From positions 226,538 through 290,537 of the forward strand of contig JACKPA010000007.1 in assembly GCA_024233865.1 (NCBI GenBank): a stretch of 64,000 nucleotides of DNA, given 5' to 3'. Origin of the DNA: Leptospiraceae bacterium. Its GTDB lineage: Bacteria > Spirochaetota > Leptospiria > Leptospirales > Leptospiraceae. Shown here one piece after another: positions 14,897 through 23,919 of the stretch (the first letter of the stretch is position 1; each line of letters opens with the position of its first letter). The notes under the pieces are model-generated. The model saw nothing but the letters and a program-made list of their open reading frames with translations. It made no database searches and had not been told where the DNA came from. A program made the translations under genes and the position numbers.

Positions 14897-17800
14897 ATTC
14901 CACTGAGCAACCAAATTTTAATAACAGAAATGAGTTTTTCAACGTCTACTGGTTTGGTTAGATAATCATTGGCTCCTGCTTCCAAACATTTACTTTTATC
15001 TTCTGGCATTGTTTTTGCTGTAAGAGCAATAATCGGAACCTTTTGAAATTTATGTATGGAGCGTATTTTTTTCATGGCTTCATAACCATCCATAATAGGC
15101 ATCATTATATCCATAATAATCAGATCGATAGGTCCTTCCTCTTGAAGTTTTTGTAATGCCAATTCACCATTGTCGGCAATGATTACCTTTAGTCCGAATT
15201 TACGAAGTATTTTTGATAAGGTAAATACATTTCGTAAATCATCATCTACCAAAAGAATTTTTTTGTCTTGCAATATATTATCCGATTTTAGGAATATATT
15301 GGAGGTAGTTCTTTTTTGAGAAGGACGTGATGATTCCAAAGTATGTAAAAAGAGAGAAATTTCATCTATCAATCTTTCTGTTGAGTTAGCTCCTTTTATG
15401 ATTATACTTTTTGCGAATTCACTGAGTTGTAGATGCTCTTCTTTTGTTAGTGTTTTGGCAGTGTGGACAATTACTGGTATGTTCTCCATAGATAGATTAG
15501 AATTTAATTTCTGCAATAGTTCCAATCCGGAAATATCCGGAAGTCCTAGATCAAGAATTATACAATCAAATTTTTGGGATAAGATTTTTTTGTAAGCTTC
15601 CAATCCTGTTTTGACACAAGTGATATTTACATTTCGATTTTCTGCAATGCTTGTAATTACCAATTGGTTAATTTCTTCGTCCTCAACAATTAGCATTTCT
15701 TTTATATTTTTACGAATCATTCTTTCAAGTGAGTTTAAGATTTTAAGAATAGCCTCTGTAGTAATTGGTTTGGATATGTAACTTATTTCATTCTGACCAA
15801 GTAAAGGTACACTGTTCTCGGAAGGTGAAATAATATGAATCGGAATTCTGTCTGTTATAGGATTTTCTTTTAGCCGTTCTAAAATATCCGACTCTTCTTT
15901 CTCCTGCACACCAAAACCTAAAATAATCGCACTGGGATGATACTGAATTGCCAGATGTAAGATATTCATAATATCCGCTGCCAATAAAATCTTATACCCT
16001 TTTTTATGAATATGATCGGTTAGTATATTAAGAAACTCCTTATCATTATCCAAAACAAGAATTATTTTATCTTCCTTTTGTATATTTTCCCTATCATCCG
16101 TCAATAGAGGAGGTTGGTGAATACCTTCCACTAGTGAAATTTTCGGTTGTTCTTCGGATAAAAAAATTGATTTGTCTGATAAATTTTGGTTGTCTATGGA
16201 TAACAATAACGTAAATCTACTTCCTTTTCCTCCCTCACTTTGTAGTTCGAGCTTTCCATTCAAAAGGTTTGCCAACTCTCGTGAAATGGATAGTCCAAGT
16301 CCCGTTCCACCATATTTGCGACTGGTAGAAGTATCAACTTGTTGAAAAGCTTCAAAAATAATTCTTTGTTTGTCTACCGGAACTCCAATACCCGTGTCAG
16401 TTACAGAAAACACGACCGTATTTTGGGACTCTTTGCTTACTTCTAAGGTAACAGATCCCTGTTTTGTAAATTTGAATGCATTTGAAAGTAAATTCCTCAA
16501 AACTTGCTCTAATCTCTGTCTATCTGTTTTTATTACGTATACACCTTGAGTTCGAATAATAAATTCTATATTTTTTTCATTCGCTATTGGAAGAAATTGA
16601 GCTTTTAGATTTTCCAGAACTGGCTGAATTTCTATATCCTCAATCAATAGGGATAATTTTCCAGATTCTATTTTAGATAAGTCTAAAATATCGTTGATGA
16701 GATATAATAAATTTTCTCCGCTATTATAAATGACTCTTAAGGATTCTATTTGCTCATCTGTTAAGTTTTTTTCATCATTGCTTTTCAAGGTTTTGGCTAA
16801 AATTAACAAGCTATTCAAAGGAGTCCTCAACTCGTGGGACATATTGGCAAGAAAAGCAGATTTGTATTTACTGGTAAGCTCTAATGCTTTTGCCTTTTCT
16901 TCCAGTTCCTGTTTTTTATTTTTTAATTCTCCCGTTTGCGTTTCTAAAATTGTTGATTTTTCTCGCAATTCTTCATTTGCTACACGCAATTCTTCGGATT
17001 GCTCCTGCATAATTTGTGATTTTTCTTCGAGTTCCTCATTGATTGTATTTAGTTCTTCGGATTGTTCTTGTAGAGTTTGATTTTTAATTTCAAGTTCTTT
17101 GTTATTTGTTTGTAATTTCTCCTGCTGCAACCTCGTCTCATTTAAAAGTTCGGTTATTTTCCGGTTTGATTGAGCAAGATCAATGGCTATGGCGATACTT
17201 TCACAAGCTTGTTTCAGAAACGGTTTATAAACACTTTTGTATTCTTCCATGCTACCTATTTCAATAACCCCTTTGATTGACTCATTCATAAGAATGGGAG
17301 TTGCAATTATGTATAAGGGACTGGCTTCTCCCAAGCCGGATCGTATTTGAACATAATCTTTTGGAACTCTCGTTATAAGAATTGTTTCTTTTTCGAGGGC
17401 ACACTGTCCTATAATGCCTTGTCCCAAATCAAACTCATTTGATATATTTTTCCTTTCCGAAAAAGCATAACCGGTTATTAAATGCAATTTATCATTTTTA
17501 TCATACAAATAAAAGGCACCTATTTGTGCATTTAAATAGTGACATAAAAATGTAATGCTTTTTTGAGCTATGGAAGAAATATCCAATTCCGCACGAATTA
17601 ATTTGTTTAATTCATTGTGTCCGCTCTTATACCAATTTTCCTCAAGAGCTTTATTTTTTGCATTCAGTAAAGATATAGTCATGTCATTTACTGCTTTAAT
17701 GAGTTCGCCTATCTCATTGCGTGCTTGAATCTTTATAATGTGATCAAAGTTACCTTCTGCTATGGACTTGGTGGCGCGGGTGAGTTCAATGATTGGTTTT

Positions 17801-18828
17801 GATATTGTTTTGGAAATAAGCAAAGCAAGAGTTAAAACAGAAAGTGCAATTATTCCTATCGTCAAAAGAACCCAGTTGGATAATTCACTTACATTTATAT
17901 AGGCTTCTTCGGTGTCTATCTTAACGACCATTCCCAGTCTTAGAGATGGCAGATATTTCCAGGCAGCTAGAATGTTTATGTTTCGATAATCGACAGAATT
18001 TCCTTTTCCCGATCTACCCTGTACGGCTTCTTGTATGGGGAATCCTGTTTCTTCACCTATGAACACTTTTCTTTTAAACGCCGCAAAGTGATCGTGGCGA
18101 GTTGGTGTTATAAAAAAAGCATAATCATGTATGCGAGATGCTAGAACGATCTCTCCGGTTTTCCCCAAACCAGTGTAGTCTTCCATAGTTTTATATAAGT
18201 CTTTGCTTCTTAATTGATATGCTATAACACCTATCTTTTTTTTGTTTTTTTGCAATGGAATGATAATAAACGTAGCATAGTCATTACTAGGAAAGTAATA
18301 TTCAAAATCCGAAAATTCAGGCTTCTGAGTTGAAATAGATTTTTGAATTCTATCTGACATGGATAAGTTTTTGAAATCACCTATATTTATATTCTTTCCA
18401 TAGTCCTTTTCTCTTTTTACCGTAAAAATAATATCTCCATCCAAATTTATTAACAATAAATCGTAATAACCGGAAGCTTCTAATAAAACACTAAGCCTAA
18501 TTTTAAATCGTTCATCCAAAGCCGAATATTCATTTGAATACACATTATTTCTTAAAAAATATTTGTTATATTCTATCATGGCTTCTGTTACAACAGGAGA
18601 TTCAGAAAGAATATCTGCTACTTTCTTTTTTTGAGATAGATAGTTATCAATATGAAATGCTTTATTTTCTGCGATAGCATTCAGATGGCTCAAAACAAGG
18701 CTCTTCATAATCCTATCCGAATGTTGATAAATGATTAAGCTACAGAGGATTGAGGGAACCAAGGCTACAAATAAAAAATAAATCAGAAATTGAGTTGTAA
18801 TGCTTGAAAATTTAAAAATCTGTTTCAT
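14893..18828 (-). CDS. Hybrid histidine kinase: dCache-HAMP-GAF-coil-HisKA-HATPase-REC-REC-REC
   Basis: 1311 residues from ATG 18828 (a TTG at 18897 is less likely). TM1 about 14-35, extracytoplasmic dCache 40-315, TM2 317-340, HAMP 340-395, GAF 415-555, long coiled coil 555-655 with repeated EEL/EQSEEL heptads, HisKA with H665 in NMSHELRTP, HATPase with N-box NLLSNAFKFT and G-boxes DTGIGV and GTGLGLS, then three REC domains. REC2 has acceptor D1093 (ILDLGLPDISG) and REC3 D1240 (IIMDIMMPIMDG). REC1 (about 921-1035) keeps DND and the KP motif but reads ILGFG where the acceptor Asp should be, so it cannot be phosphorylated normally. First gene of the CheR/CheB operon. Confidence 0.92.
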   Translation of the reverse strand: MKQIFKFSSITTQFLIYFLFVALVPSILCSLIIYQHSDRIMKSLVLSHLNAIAENKAFHIDNYLSQKKKVADILSESPVVTEAMIEYNKYFLRNNVYSNEYSALDERFKIRLSVLLEASGYYDLLLINLDGDIIFTVKREKDYGKNINIGDFKNLSMSDRIQKSISTQKPEFSDFEYYFPSNDYATFIIIPLQKNKKKIGVIAYQLRSKDLYKTMEDYTGLGKTGEIVLASRIHDYAFFITPTRHDHFAAFKRKVFIGEETGFPIQEAVQGRSGKGNSVDYRNINILAAWKYLPSLRLGMVVKIDTEEAYINVSELSNWVLLTIGIIALSVLTLALLISKTISKPIIELTRATKSIAEGNFDHIIKIQARNEIGELIKAVNDMTISLLNAKNKALEENWYKSGHNELNKLIRAELDISSIAQKSITFLCHYLNAQIGAFYLYDKNDKLHLITGYAFSERKNISNEFDLGQGIIGQCALEKETILITRVPKDYVQIRSGLGEASPLYIIATPILMNESIKGVIEIGSMEEYKSVYKPFLKQACESIAIAIDLAQSNRKITELLNETRLQQEKLQTNNKELEIKNQTLQEQSEELNTINEELEEKSQIMQEQSEELRVANEELREKSTILETQTGELKNKKQELEEKAKALELTSKYKSAFLANMSHELRTPLNSLLILAKTLKSNDEKNLTDEQIESLRVIYNSGENLLYLINDILDLSKIESGKLSLLIEDIEIQPVLENLKAQFLPIANEKNIEFIIRTQGVYVIKTDRQRLEQVLRNLLSNAFKFTKQGSVTLEVSKESQNTVVFSVTDTGIGVPVDKQRIIFEAFQQVDTSTSRKYGGTGLGLSISRELANLLNGKLELQSEGGKGSRFTLLLSIDNQNLSDKSIFLSEEQPKISLVEGIHQPPLLTDDRENIQKEDKIILVLDNDKEFLNILTDHIHKKGYKILLAADIMNILHLAIQYHPSAIILGFGVQEKEESDILERLKENPITDRIPIHIISPSENSVPLLGQNEISYISKPITTEAILKILNSLERMIRKNIKEMLIVEDEEINQLVITSIAENRNVNITCVKTGLEAYKKILSQKFDCIILDLGLPDISGLELLQKLNSNLSMENIPVIVHTAKTLTKEEHLQLSEFAKSIIIKGANSTERLIDEISLFLHTLESSRPSQKRTTSNIFLKSDNILQDKKILLVDDDLRNVFTLSKILRKFGLKVIIADNGELALQKLQEEGPIDLIIMDIMMPIMDGYEAMKKIRSIHKFQKVPIIALTAKTMPEDKSKCLEAGANDYLTKPVDVEKLISVIKIWLLSGI

Positions 18829-19033
18829 TTTTATTATCTTTTTGAAGGCAAATATCCTTACAATACAGGCTGATTGAATAGTTTTGAATGTCCACAAGAA
18901 TTTTATTGGATATAATTTAGTTTGATAAAAGGGTTTATCGCTATAGAGCCAAATTAATCATAGTATAAGAGGAAAATGATAGTTTATATGAAAATTATTT
19001 GACATATAATAGGTTTTAAATTAACAATAACTA

Positions 19034-19567
19034 ATGAAAAAAACATTATTCCCTCTACTAATAATGGTAACATCCATTACCACTCTATATATTATTTCTT
19101 TCTTTTTACCTTCCGTTTACAAAACAAAGGATTCAATTGTGATTCATGCCAAGTCGGATTCTGTTTTTTCTTATTTGATAGATATAAAAAAATGGAAAGA
19201 TTGGTCGTTTTGGATTCACAAAAATGATCCTAATGTAGAGTTCGTTTATGAAGGAAACCCTATTGGGAACGGATCCATTATGCGATGGAAAAATACCCGA
19301 TCTGGAGCAGGCAAACTACAAATAATTGAAACGTGGGAACCTTCTTTTCTGAAATACAATTTACAAAAAGAATATGGAGAACAAAAAACAACCGGTTCGT
19401 TTGAGTTAAAAGAAACGGGCGGAAATACAAGCTTAATTTGGACTAACGAAGAGTTTATTGGCAGTGACCCCTTTTCCAAATATACAAAGTTCTTTTTATT
19501 TTATTTTGAAAAGTCCAAATTTAAACAAAGTTTACATGACATCAAAAAAGAGATTGAAAAAAATTAA
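19034..19567 (+). CDS. Membrane-anchored SRPBCC (polyketide cyclase/START-like) protein
   Basis: 177 residues: an N-terminal helix (about 5-28) and an SRPBCC-fold domain with DSIVIHAKSDSVFSYLIDIKKW, typical of the polyketide_cyc family that binds hydrophobic ligands. It is paralogous to the protein at 27009-27551, sharing the anchor, the (I/V)x(A/T)xxxxVFxLxxxLKxWxxW pattern and overall length. Its last four bases overlap the end of the convergent phosphatase gene. The ligand is unknown. Confidence 0.8.
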   Translation: MKKTLFPLLIMVTSITTLYIISFFLPSVYKTKDSIVIHAKSDSVFSYLIDIKKWKDWSFWIHKNDPNVEFVYEGNPIGNGSIMRWKNTRSGAGKLQIIETWEPSFLKYNLQKEYGEQKTTGSFELKETGGNTSLIWTNEEFIGSDPFSKYTKFFLFYFEKSKFKQSLHDIKKEIEKN

Positions 19568-22092
19568 GCAGCTCTTTGCACTTTAAATTTTTCGGAGTTT
19601 TCCATTTTTACTTCTGTTGTCTTTTTTATCCTTAAAAAACTTCTTTGATAACGAGTATTTTGAGGTTCTCGCAGTAACAAACGCTCGATGATTTCAAAAG
19701 CAAACTTTGTTTTTTTTAAATGCTTATTTAAAATAAATGCTAAATACAAAAAATCATTATTATCCGGCACAAAATACAAAAAACGTTCTAAATATTCCAA
19801 ACACTCTTTGTACTTTCTTGATTTTAAAAAATGATAAATTATTAATTTATTTATGGATTCACTTAACGGGTAAACATTACAAAGCTTTTTTAAAAAATTA
19901 AGAGTCTCTTCTTTCATCTGTTTGTATTTTTTAAAATCCATTAACGTTTTAATAATGTCATGAAGAATCGGCGGGAGATTCTTTTTTTCTTCTATGTCTT
20001 TATTTAAAAATTCAATCCTAAGTAAAGACAAGTCATCCGTTAACCTTCCTTTTTTTAGCAAAGAGTCAACAATTCCTCTTAATATACCTCTTCCATCTTC
20101 TATTCTATATAATATTTGCCTTTCATCTTCATTCATGATTTTTATTTCTTCACTCTCATTTATATGAATATCATCTCTTCCGTCAGAACCAATAATTATA
20201 ACGTCGTTTTTTTGAAATCGAAAAACACGAACTACTAAAGTGTATTCCATCGGTACGCCTAACTTTCTTGTCGTCAGCTCTTCTTCTAAAAATATTGCAT
20301 TTTTATCTCTATACAATACAGTCCAAGGATGTTCTGCATTTATAAAGTACATCACACCTGTATCTTCTTCTACCAATCCAATTACAACGGAAATAAACAT
20401 GGAACCATTAAAAGCTTCGAAAACACTTTGCAATTCCAAATAAGTTTCTTTCAACCAATGCTCTGGAGTAATCCACCTGCAATCTCTTGTTTCAGTTCTC
20501 GTTAGTATGGCATTAAATACGACTCCAAGTACCAAAGCTCCGCTTGCGCCTTGGATTGATTTTCCCATAGCATCACCGTTTAAAAAAACACTCATTTTTT
20601 TATTTCCAAGTAATACATTAGAAGAGATCAAAATATCACCTCCTATTTCGTATTTCTTATTTCTAAATTCAAAATTCTTTTTTTGTTTACAATAGAAGTC
20701 TATCATAACGTTTTTACTTTGATTTCGATTGGCAATTAAAGGATTTAGTAGAAGCGTTATTAAAAAATAATCACCATCTTGTTGGATTTTCAATTGTTTA
20801 ATGCTTTGAAGAGAATGTTCTAACTCTTCTGTTCTTGCCGCCACTTTTTTTTCTAATGTCACATTTAACTCTTCAATTTCTTCGCTTAATCTGACAAATT
20901 TATTGGCAAGTATAATGGCAATACTCACAATAAAAAATAGAAATGCAAAACCTGCAATTCTCGGAAATATAAAAAAACCTCTATCCGACAACACATCCAA
21001 TAAAGTAGCAACAAATAAAATGCTCATTCCGGATAGAATATATATGGAATCTAAATTTTTCTTTTTTGCTTCTTTAATTAAATAATACAAGTTGATAGAT
21101 ATATAAACCGTCCAAAGAGGTTGAACAATATTTTTATTTAGAATATCATACAATATAATGTTGTTGTTAAGCAAATAAAAAATTCCAACTAAAAAATATA
21201 TAATATTTAATACTTTGTATATCCTTACAACTTTATTTTTCAGCAATGCAATTATAAAATGGCAAAAGAGAGGTACAATACTTAAAAGAGCAATGTATTC
21301 AATTTTCTTTAAAACTATTAACTCGAAGCTCGAAAAATATTTAAAAGTACTCCTTGAAAAAATATAAACAATGATGCTTAAAATCAATAAAGAAAAAATT
21401 AAATTTTCTCTTTCTCTTCTCCTTCGTATGTATAAAAAGGAAAAATAAATTCCGACAGTCAAATACACCATAATAAAGGCTAGTTTCATAACTTCATCTT
21501 TATAAAATTTTATATATATAGGTATGGTTGGACCAATAAGTACATCATCTTTTAACAAACCTATTTCATAGTCGAAGAATCGTTGTACGTGAACGAGGAT
21601 TACATTCTCTTTTCCTTCTAACAAATCATCAGTTTGAATGTTATAGATCCTGACCTTATCGTACGCCTGGGGTTTTGGAGAATCAAAGTTTCCAGTCATA
21701 CCTATTTTTTTTCCATTCAGATAAGTAACATCTCTGTCCGAAATAGAACCAAGAAAAATTGAATAGCTACCTTTATTCAACTTTTTTGACATTTTAAAAC
21801 GCTTTCGAATCCATATCGAATCCGGTTTGGATTCACCATCTTTGAATTGTATGTTTCCAGGGACTTTATATCTTTTCCACAAAACACTTTTTCCATATTT
21901 GTTATTTATACCTTTTGGAGCATCCTGGGGTTTTATCTTTTCTGTTGTATATTCCCAATCAGTAGAACTTAAAGAATGTATTTCTTCTAAATTTTTTAAT
22001 ATTTGAATTTCATTTCCATCAGCTTTTAAACCTACAGTCAAAATAGCCAATAACGTACAAAAAATAATTTTTACCAATTCAAATCTTTTCAT
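19564..22092 (-). CDS. 7TM-DISM receptor with SpoIIE/PP2C phosphatase domain and TPR-like tail
   Basis: 842 residues. Signal peptide, an extracytoplasmic jelly-roll (7TMR-DISM extracellular type: WIRKRFKM ... FLGSISDRDVTYLNGKKIG), about seven TM helices (200-395), a short coil, then a SpoIIE PP2C domain with EIGGDILISS, NGDAMGKSIQGASG, GSDGRDD and TDDLSLLRI, which carry the metal-binding Gly-Asp and Asp residues. The last 130 residues are helical and TPR-like. Such proteins dephosphorylate STAS anti-sigma antagonists; the STAS protein at 43310 is a possible partner though not adjacent. The DISM-SpoIIE arrangement is common in leptospires. Confidence 0.9.
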   Translation of the reverse strand: MKRFELVKIIFCTLLAILTVGLKADGNEIQILKNLEEIHSLSSTDWEYTTEKIKPQDAPKGINNKYGKSVLWKRYKVPGNIQFKDGESKPDSIWIRKRFKMSKKLNKGSYSIFLGSISDRDVTYLNGKKIGMTGNFDSPKPQAYDKVRIYNIQTDDLLEGKENVILVHVQRFFDYEIGLLKDDVLIGPTIPIYIKFYKDEVMKLAFIMVYLTVGIYFSFLYIRRRRERENLIFSLLILSIIVYIFSRSTFKYFSSFELIVLKKIEYIALLSIVPLFCHFIIALLKNKVVRIYKVLNIIYFLVGIFYLLNNNIILYDILNKNIVQPLWTVYISINLYYLIKEAKKKNLDSIYILSGMSILFVATLLDVLSDRGFFIFPRIAGFAFLFFIVSIAIILANKFVRLSEEIEELNVTLEKKVAARTEELEHSLQSIKQLKIQQDGDYFLITLLLNPLIANRNQSKNVMIDFYCKQKKNFEFRNKKYEIGGDILISSNVLLGNKKMSVFLNGDAMGKSIQGASGALVLGVVFNAILTRTETRDCRWITPEHWLKETYLELQSVFEAFNGSMFISVVIGLVEEDTGVMYFINAEHPWTVLYRDKNAIFLEEELTTRKLGVPMEYTLVVRVFRFQKNDVIIIGSDGRDDIHINESEEIKIMNEDERQILYRIEDGRGILRGIVDSLLKKGRLTDDLSLLRIEFLNKDIEEKKNLPPILHDIIKTLMDFKKYKQMKEETLNFLKKLCNVYPLSESINKLIIYHFLKSRKYKECLEYLERFLYFVPDNNDFLYLAFILNKHLKKTKFAFEIIERLLLREPQNTRYQRSFLRIKKTTEVKMENSEKFKVQRAA

Positions 22093-22265
22093 CTCACACC
22101 TATCTAAAGCAATTTCTAATTATATTGGGTAATGAAATGGAAAAACGTGCTCATCTTTTTCTAAAAAAATTCTTAAAATTTCCTAAAAGTCGAAAAAATT
22201 GCACAAGAAGGAAAATGTACGATATTTATAAAATTTCTTTAATCGCCGTTTGAATCAACACTAAA

Positions 22266-22793
22266 TTATAGCTCCATCAAAAAGCTCTCCGGAGAATGAA
22301 AATCCGGTTTTTCTTTCTTGGGATGATGCAACGCCCAATATTCCAAACCATTATCTTTAAACTTTGTCACTTTACTTATGGCTACTTCCAAAGTTTGACT
22401 GAATAAAATGAGTGAACCTAAATCTATATTCAAGGTTAATTCCATCGATATATTTTGTTGTTTAACTACAAACGGTAAAAAAGTGAAATATGTTTCTTCT
22501 CTTCCGTTCTTTCGATAGTTAGAAAAATGATATACGTTCCAGTGTCTGCTTGGTGAAAGATTGAACTCCCAGTAAGACGGTTGATTTTTAACTTTTAAAA
22601 AAAATTCAAAACAAGTTTCTTGCCAAAGGTTATCTCTTCTACTAGGCTTTTTATTTTCAATCGGAATTTTCACTTTAGTCAAATCCCCTTCGAGTTTACA
22701 ACAAAAAGAAAGCAGGTTATTGTAGCGGGAAATTTCTCCACTTACTCTAAAATCCGATGACTTGAAGAATGGCTGTAAGGTAAACCTGTTTAT
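22266..22793 (-). CDS. DOMON-like domain protein, apparent ATA start
   Basis: The family signature is clear: RRDNLWQETCFEFFL, YWEFNLSPSRHWNVYHFSNYR and LEYWALHHPKKEKPDFHSPE. The first standard start in frame is TTG 22682, which removes the first strand of the domain. The frame stays open and protein-like upstream (RFTLQPFFKSSDFRVSGEIS) to ATA at 22793, which overlaps the TAA of the preceding gene as ATAA. GGAG sits seven bases before that ATA. No ATG, GTG or TTG lies between. So either translation starts at AUA, or an ATG was lost by G-to-A change, or there is a base error. I annotate 175 residues from ATA. Cytoplasmic; function unknown. Confidence 0.65.
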   Translation of the reverse strand: MNRFTLQPFFKSSDFRVSGEISRYNNLLSFCCKLEGDLTKVKIPIENKKPSRRDNLWQETCFEFFLKVKNQPSYWEFNLSPSRHWNVYHFSNYRKNGREETYFTFLPFVVKQQNISMELTLNIDLGSLILFSQTLEVAISKVTKFKDNGLEYWALHHPKKEKPDFHSPESFLMEL

Positions 22794-23842
22794 TTTGCTT
22801 CTCCGGAATCTTGGCTGACTATCAAAGATGTAGCATCAACTGCTTCAAAATCATTTCCCGTTACGTTTCGAAGTGCTTTGAGATCGTCATTATCCCATCC
22901 ATCATTGGGAGCACCGGATAGATACCAATTGGAGCCGTTATCAGCAACTATAAGACCATATTTTTTTAGAGCAGTTAAAATGGTTTGATTTGTATTAGAA
23001 TAGGATGATATATCAAAACTAGACTTCAGCCTCAATCGCAAACCCATTGGAGGTAGGGTTGTATCTGTAGAAGAAGAAGCATAGTGTCTTGCGGGCCAAA
23101 GATAGGATTTTTGAGACTTGGAAACGGTAAAGCGAATGGCGTGATTTATGGAACCAGATTTAATTTCTTCGTAACGAACAAGTCCTGGTAAAATGGGAAG
23201 TCCGGCTGCGTCAGCAGATGTCCAACCCTCTGTTCTCAACGTATTAGAATTTAAATCAAATATGGCACCCGAACCGGCTCTGTAGGATCCGTCCGAATTT
23301 GGATAGGCAGAATACAATTCATAAAGTTTACAGTTTTCTCTATCAACTATAAGTATATGTCTGTCTCCGGAACTACATGGTCCGCCTTCTATGGGAGGAT
23401 TGTTTGGAATCGGATAAGGACCGGAATCACTTTCGGAAGAATATTCAAAACTTACATTAGTTTTCTCTTGAGCTCCGTCTACAGCAACAAAGGGAATACC
23501 TATCGGTTTTCCTTCCCAAAGTCCCGACCCAAAGTCTGGAAAAAGTCCTCTGCTTGATCCAATGCTATTTATGTAAGAGGTAGAATTGGAATGAACCGGT
23601 AACGTATCTACGGAAGTATTCCAAATATTGTTGGAAGGAAAAAATGAGCAAGAACTCAAGTTTATATCCGGATTTGTATTGGGAGTACAATCTTTTGAAT
23701 TTAAAATGGCGAGTCCCAGTAACGCTAAAATTGTTTTGGAGTCATCTTTATCCTTGGACAATCCTAAAAACTCAGCTACTTGACAATTTCCCAGACATAA
23801 AGTAACAAATAGAACAAAAACTCTTATGGCATTGATTAACAT
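22790..23842 (-). CDS. Lipoprotein of unknown function (conserved NIWN/SDxGPYPIP family)
   Basis: 350 residues from ATG 23842 (TTG 23881 would lengthen the leader). The signal ends LCLGNC, a lipobox. After a short linker comes a conserved domain with FFPSNNIWNTSVDTLPVHS, ESDSGPYPIPNNPPIEGG, GDRHILIVDRENCKLYELY and a late GLIVADNGSNWYLSGAPNDG. I recognise this pattern from uncharacterised bacterial proteins but cannot name a function; the ordered Asp/Glu/His residues would suit an enzyme. It shares ATAA with the next gene and follows the VIT protein gene by 77 nt. Confidence 0.7.
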   Translation of the reverse strand: MLINAIRVFVLFVTLCLGNCQVAEFLGLSKDKDDSKTILALLGLAILNSKDCTPNTNPDINLSSCSFFPSNNIWNTSVDTLPVHSNSTSYINSIGSSRGLFPDFGSGLWEGKPIGIPFVAVDGAQEKTNVSFEYSSESDSGPYPIPNNPPIEGGPCSSGDRHILIVDRENCKLYELYSAYPNSDGSYRAGSGAIFDLNSNTLRTEGWTSADAAGLPILPGLVRYEEIKSGSINHAIRFTVSKSQKSYLWPARHYASSSTDTTLPPMGLRLRLKSSFDISSYSNTNQTILTALKKYGLIVADNGSNWYLSGAPNDGWDNDDLKALRNVTGNDFEAVDATSLIVSQDSGEAK

Positions 23843-23919
23843 GTTTATAAACTCTTTATAAAGGTTTGAACCTATTAACAATCAATTTTATATTATTTTT
23901 CAGAATTTTTCAACTTACC

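Noticed and set aside
12688..18828. Canonical chemotaxis operon
   Set aside because: No CheA, CheW or CheY-only protein is present; the cluster is a kinase with CheR and CheB.
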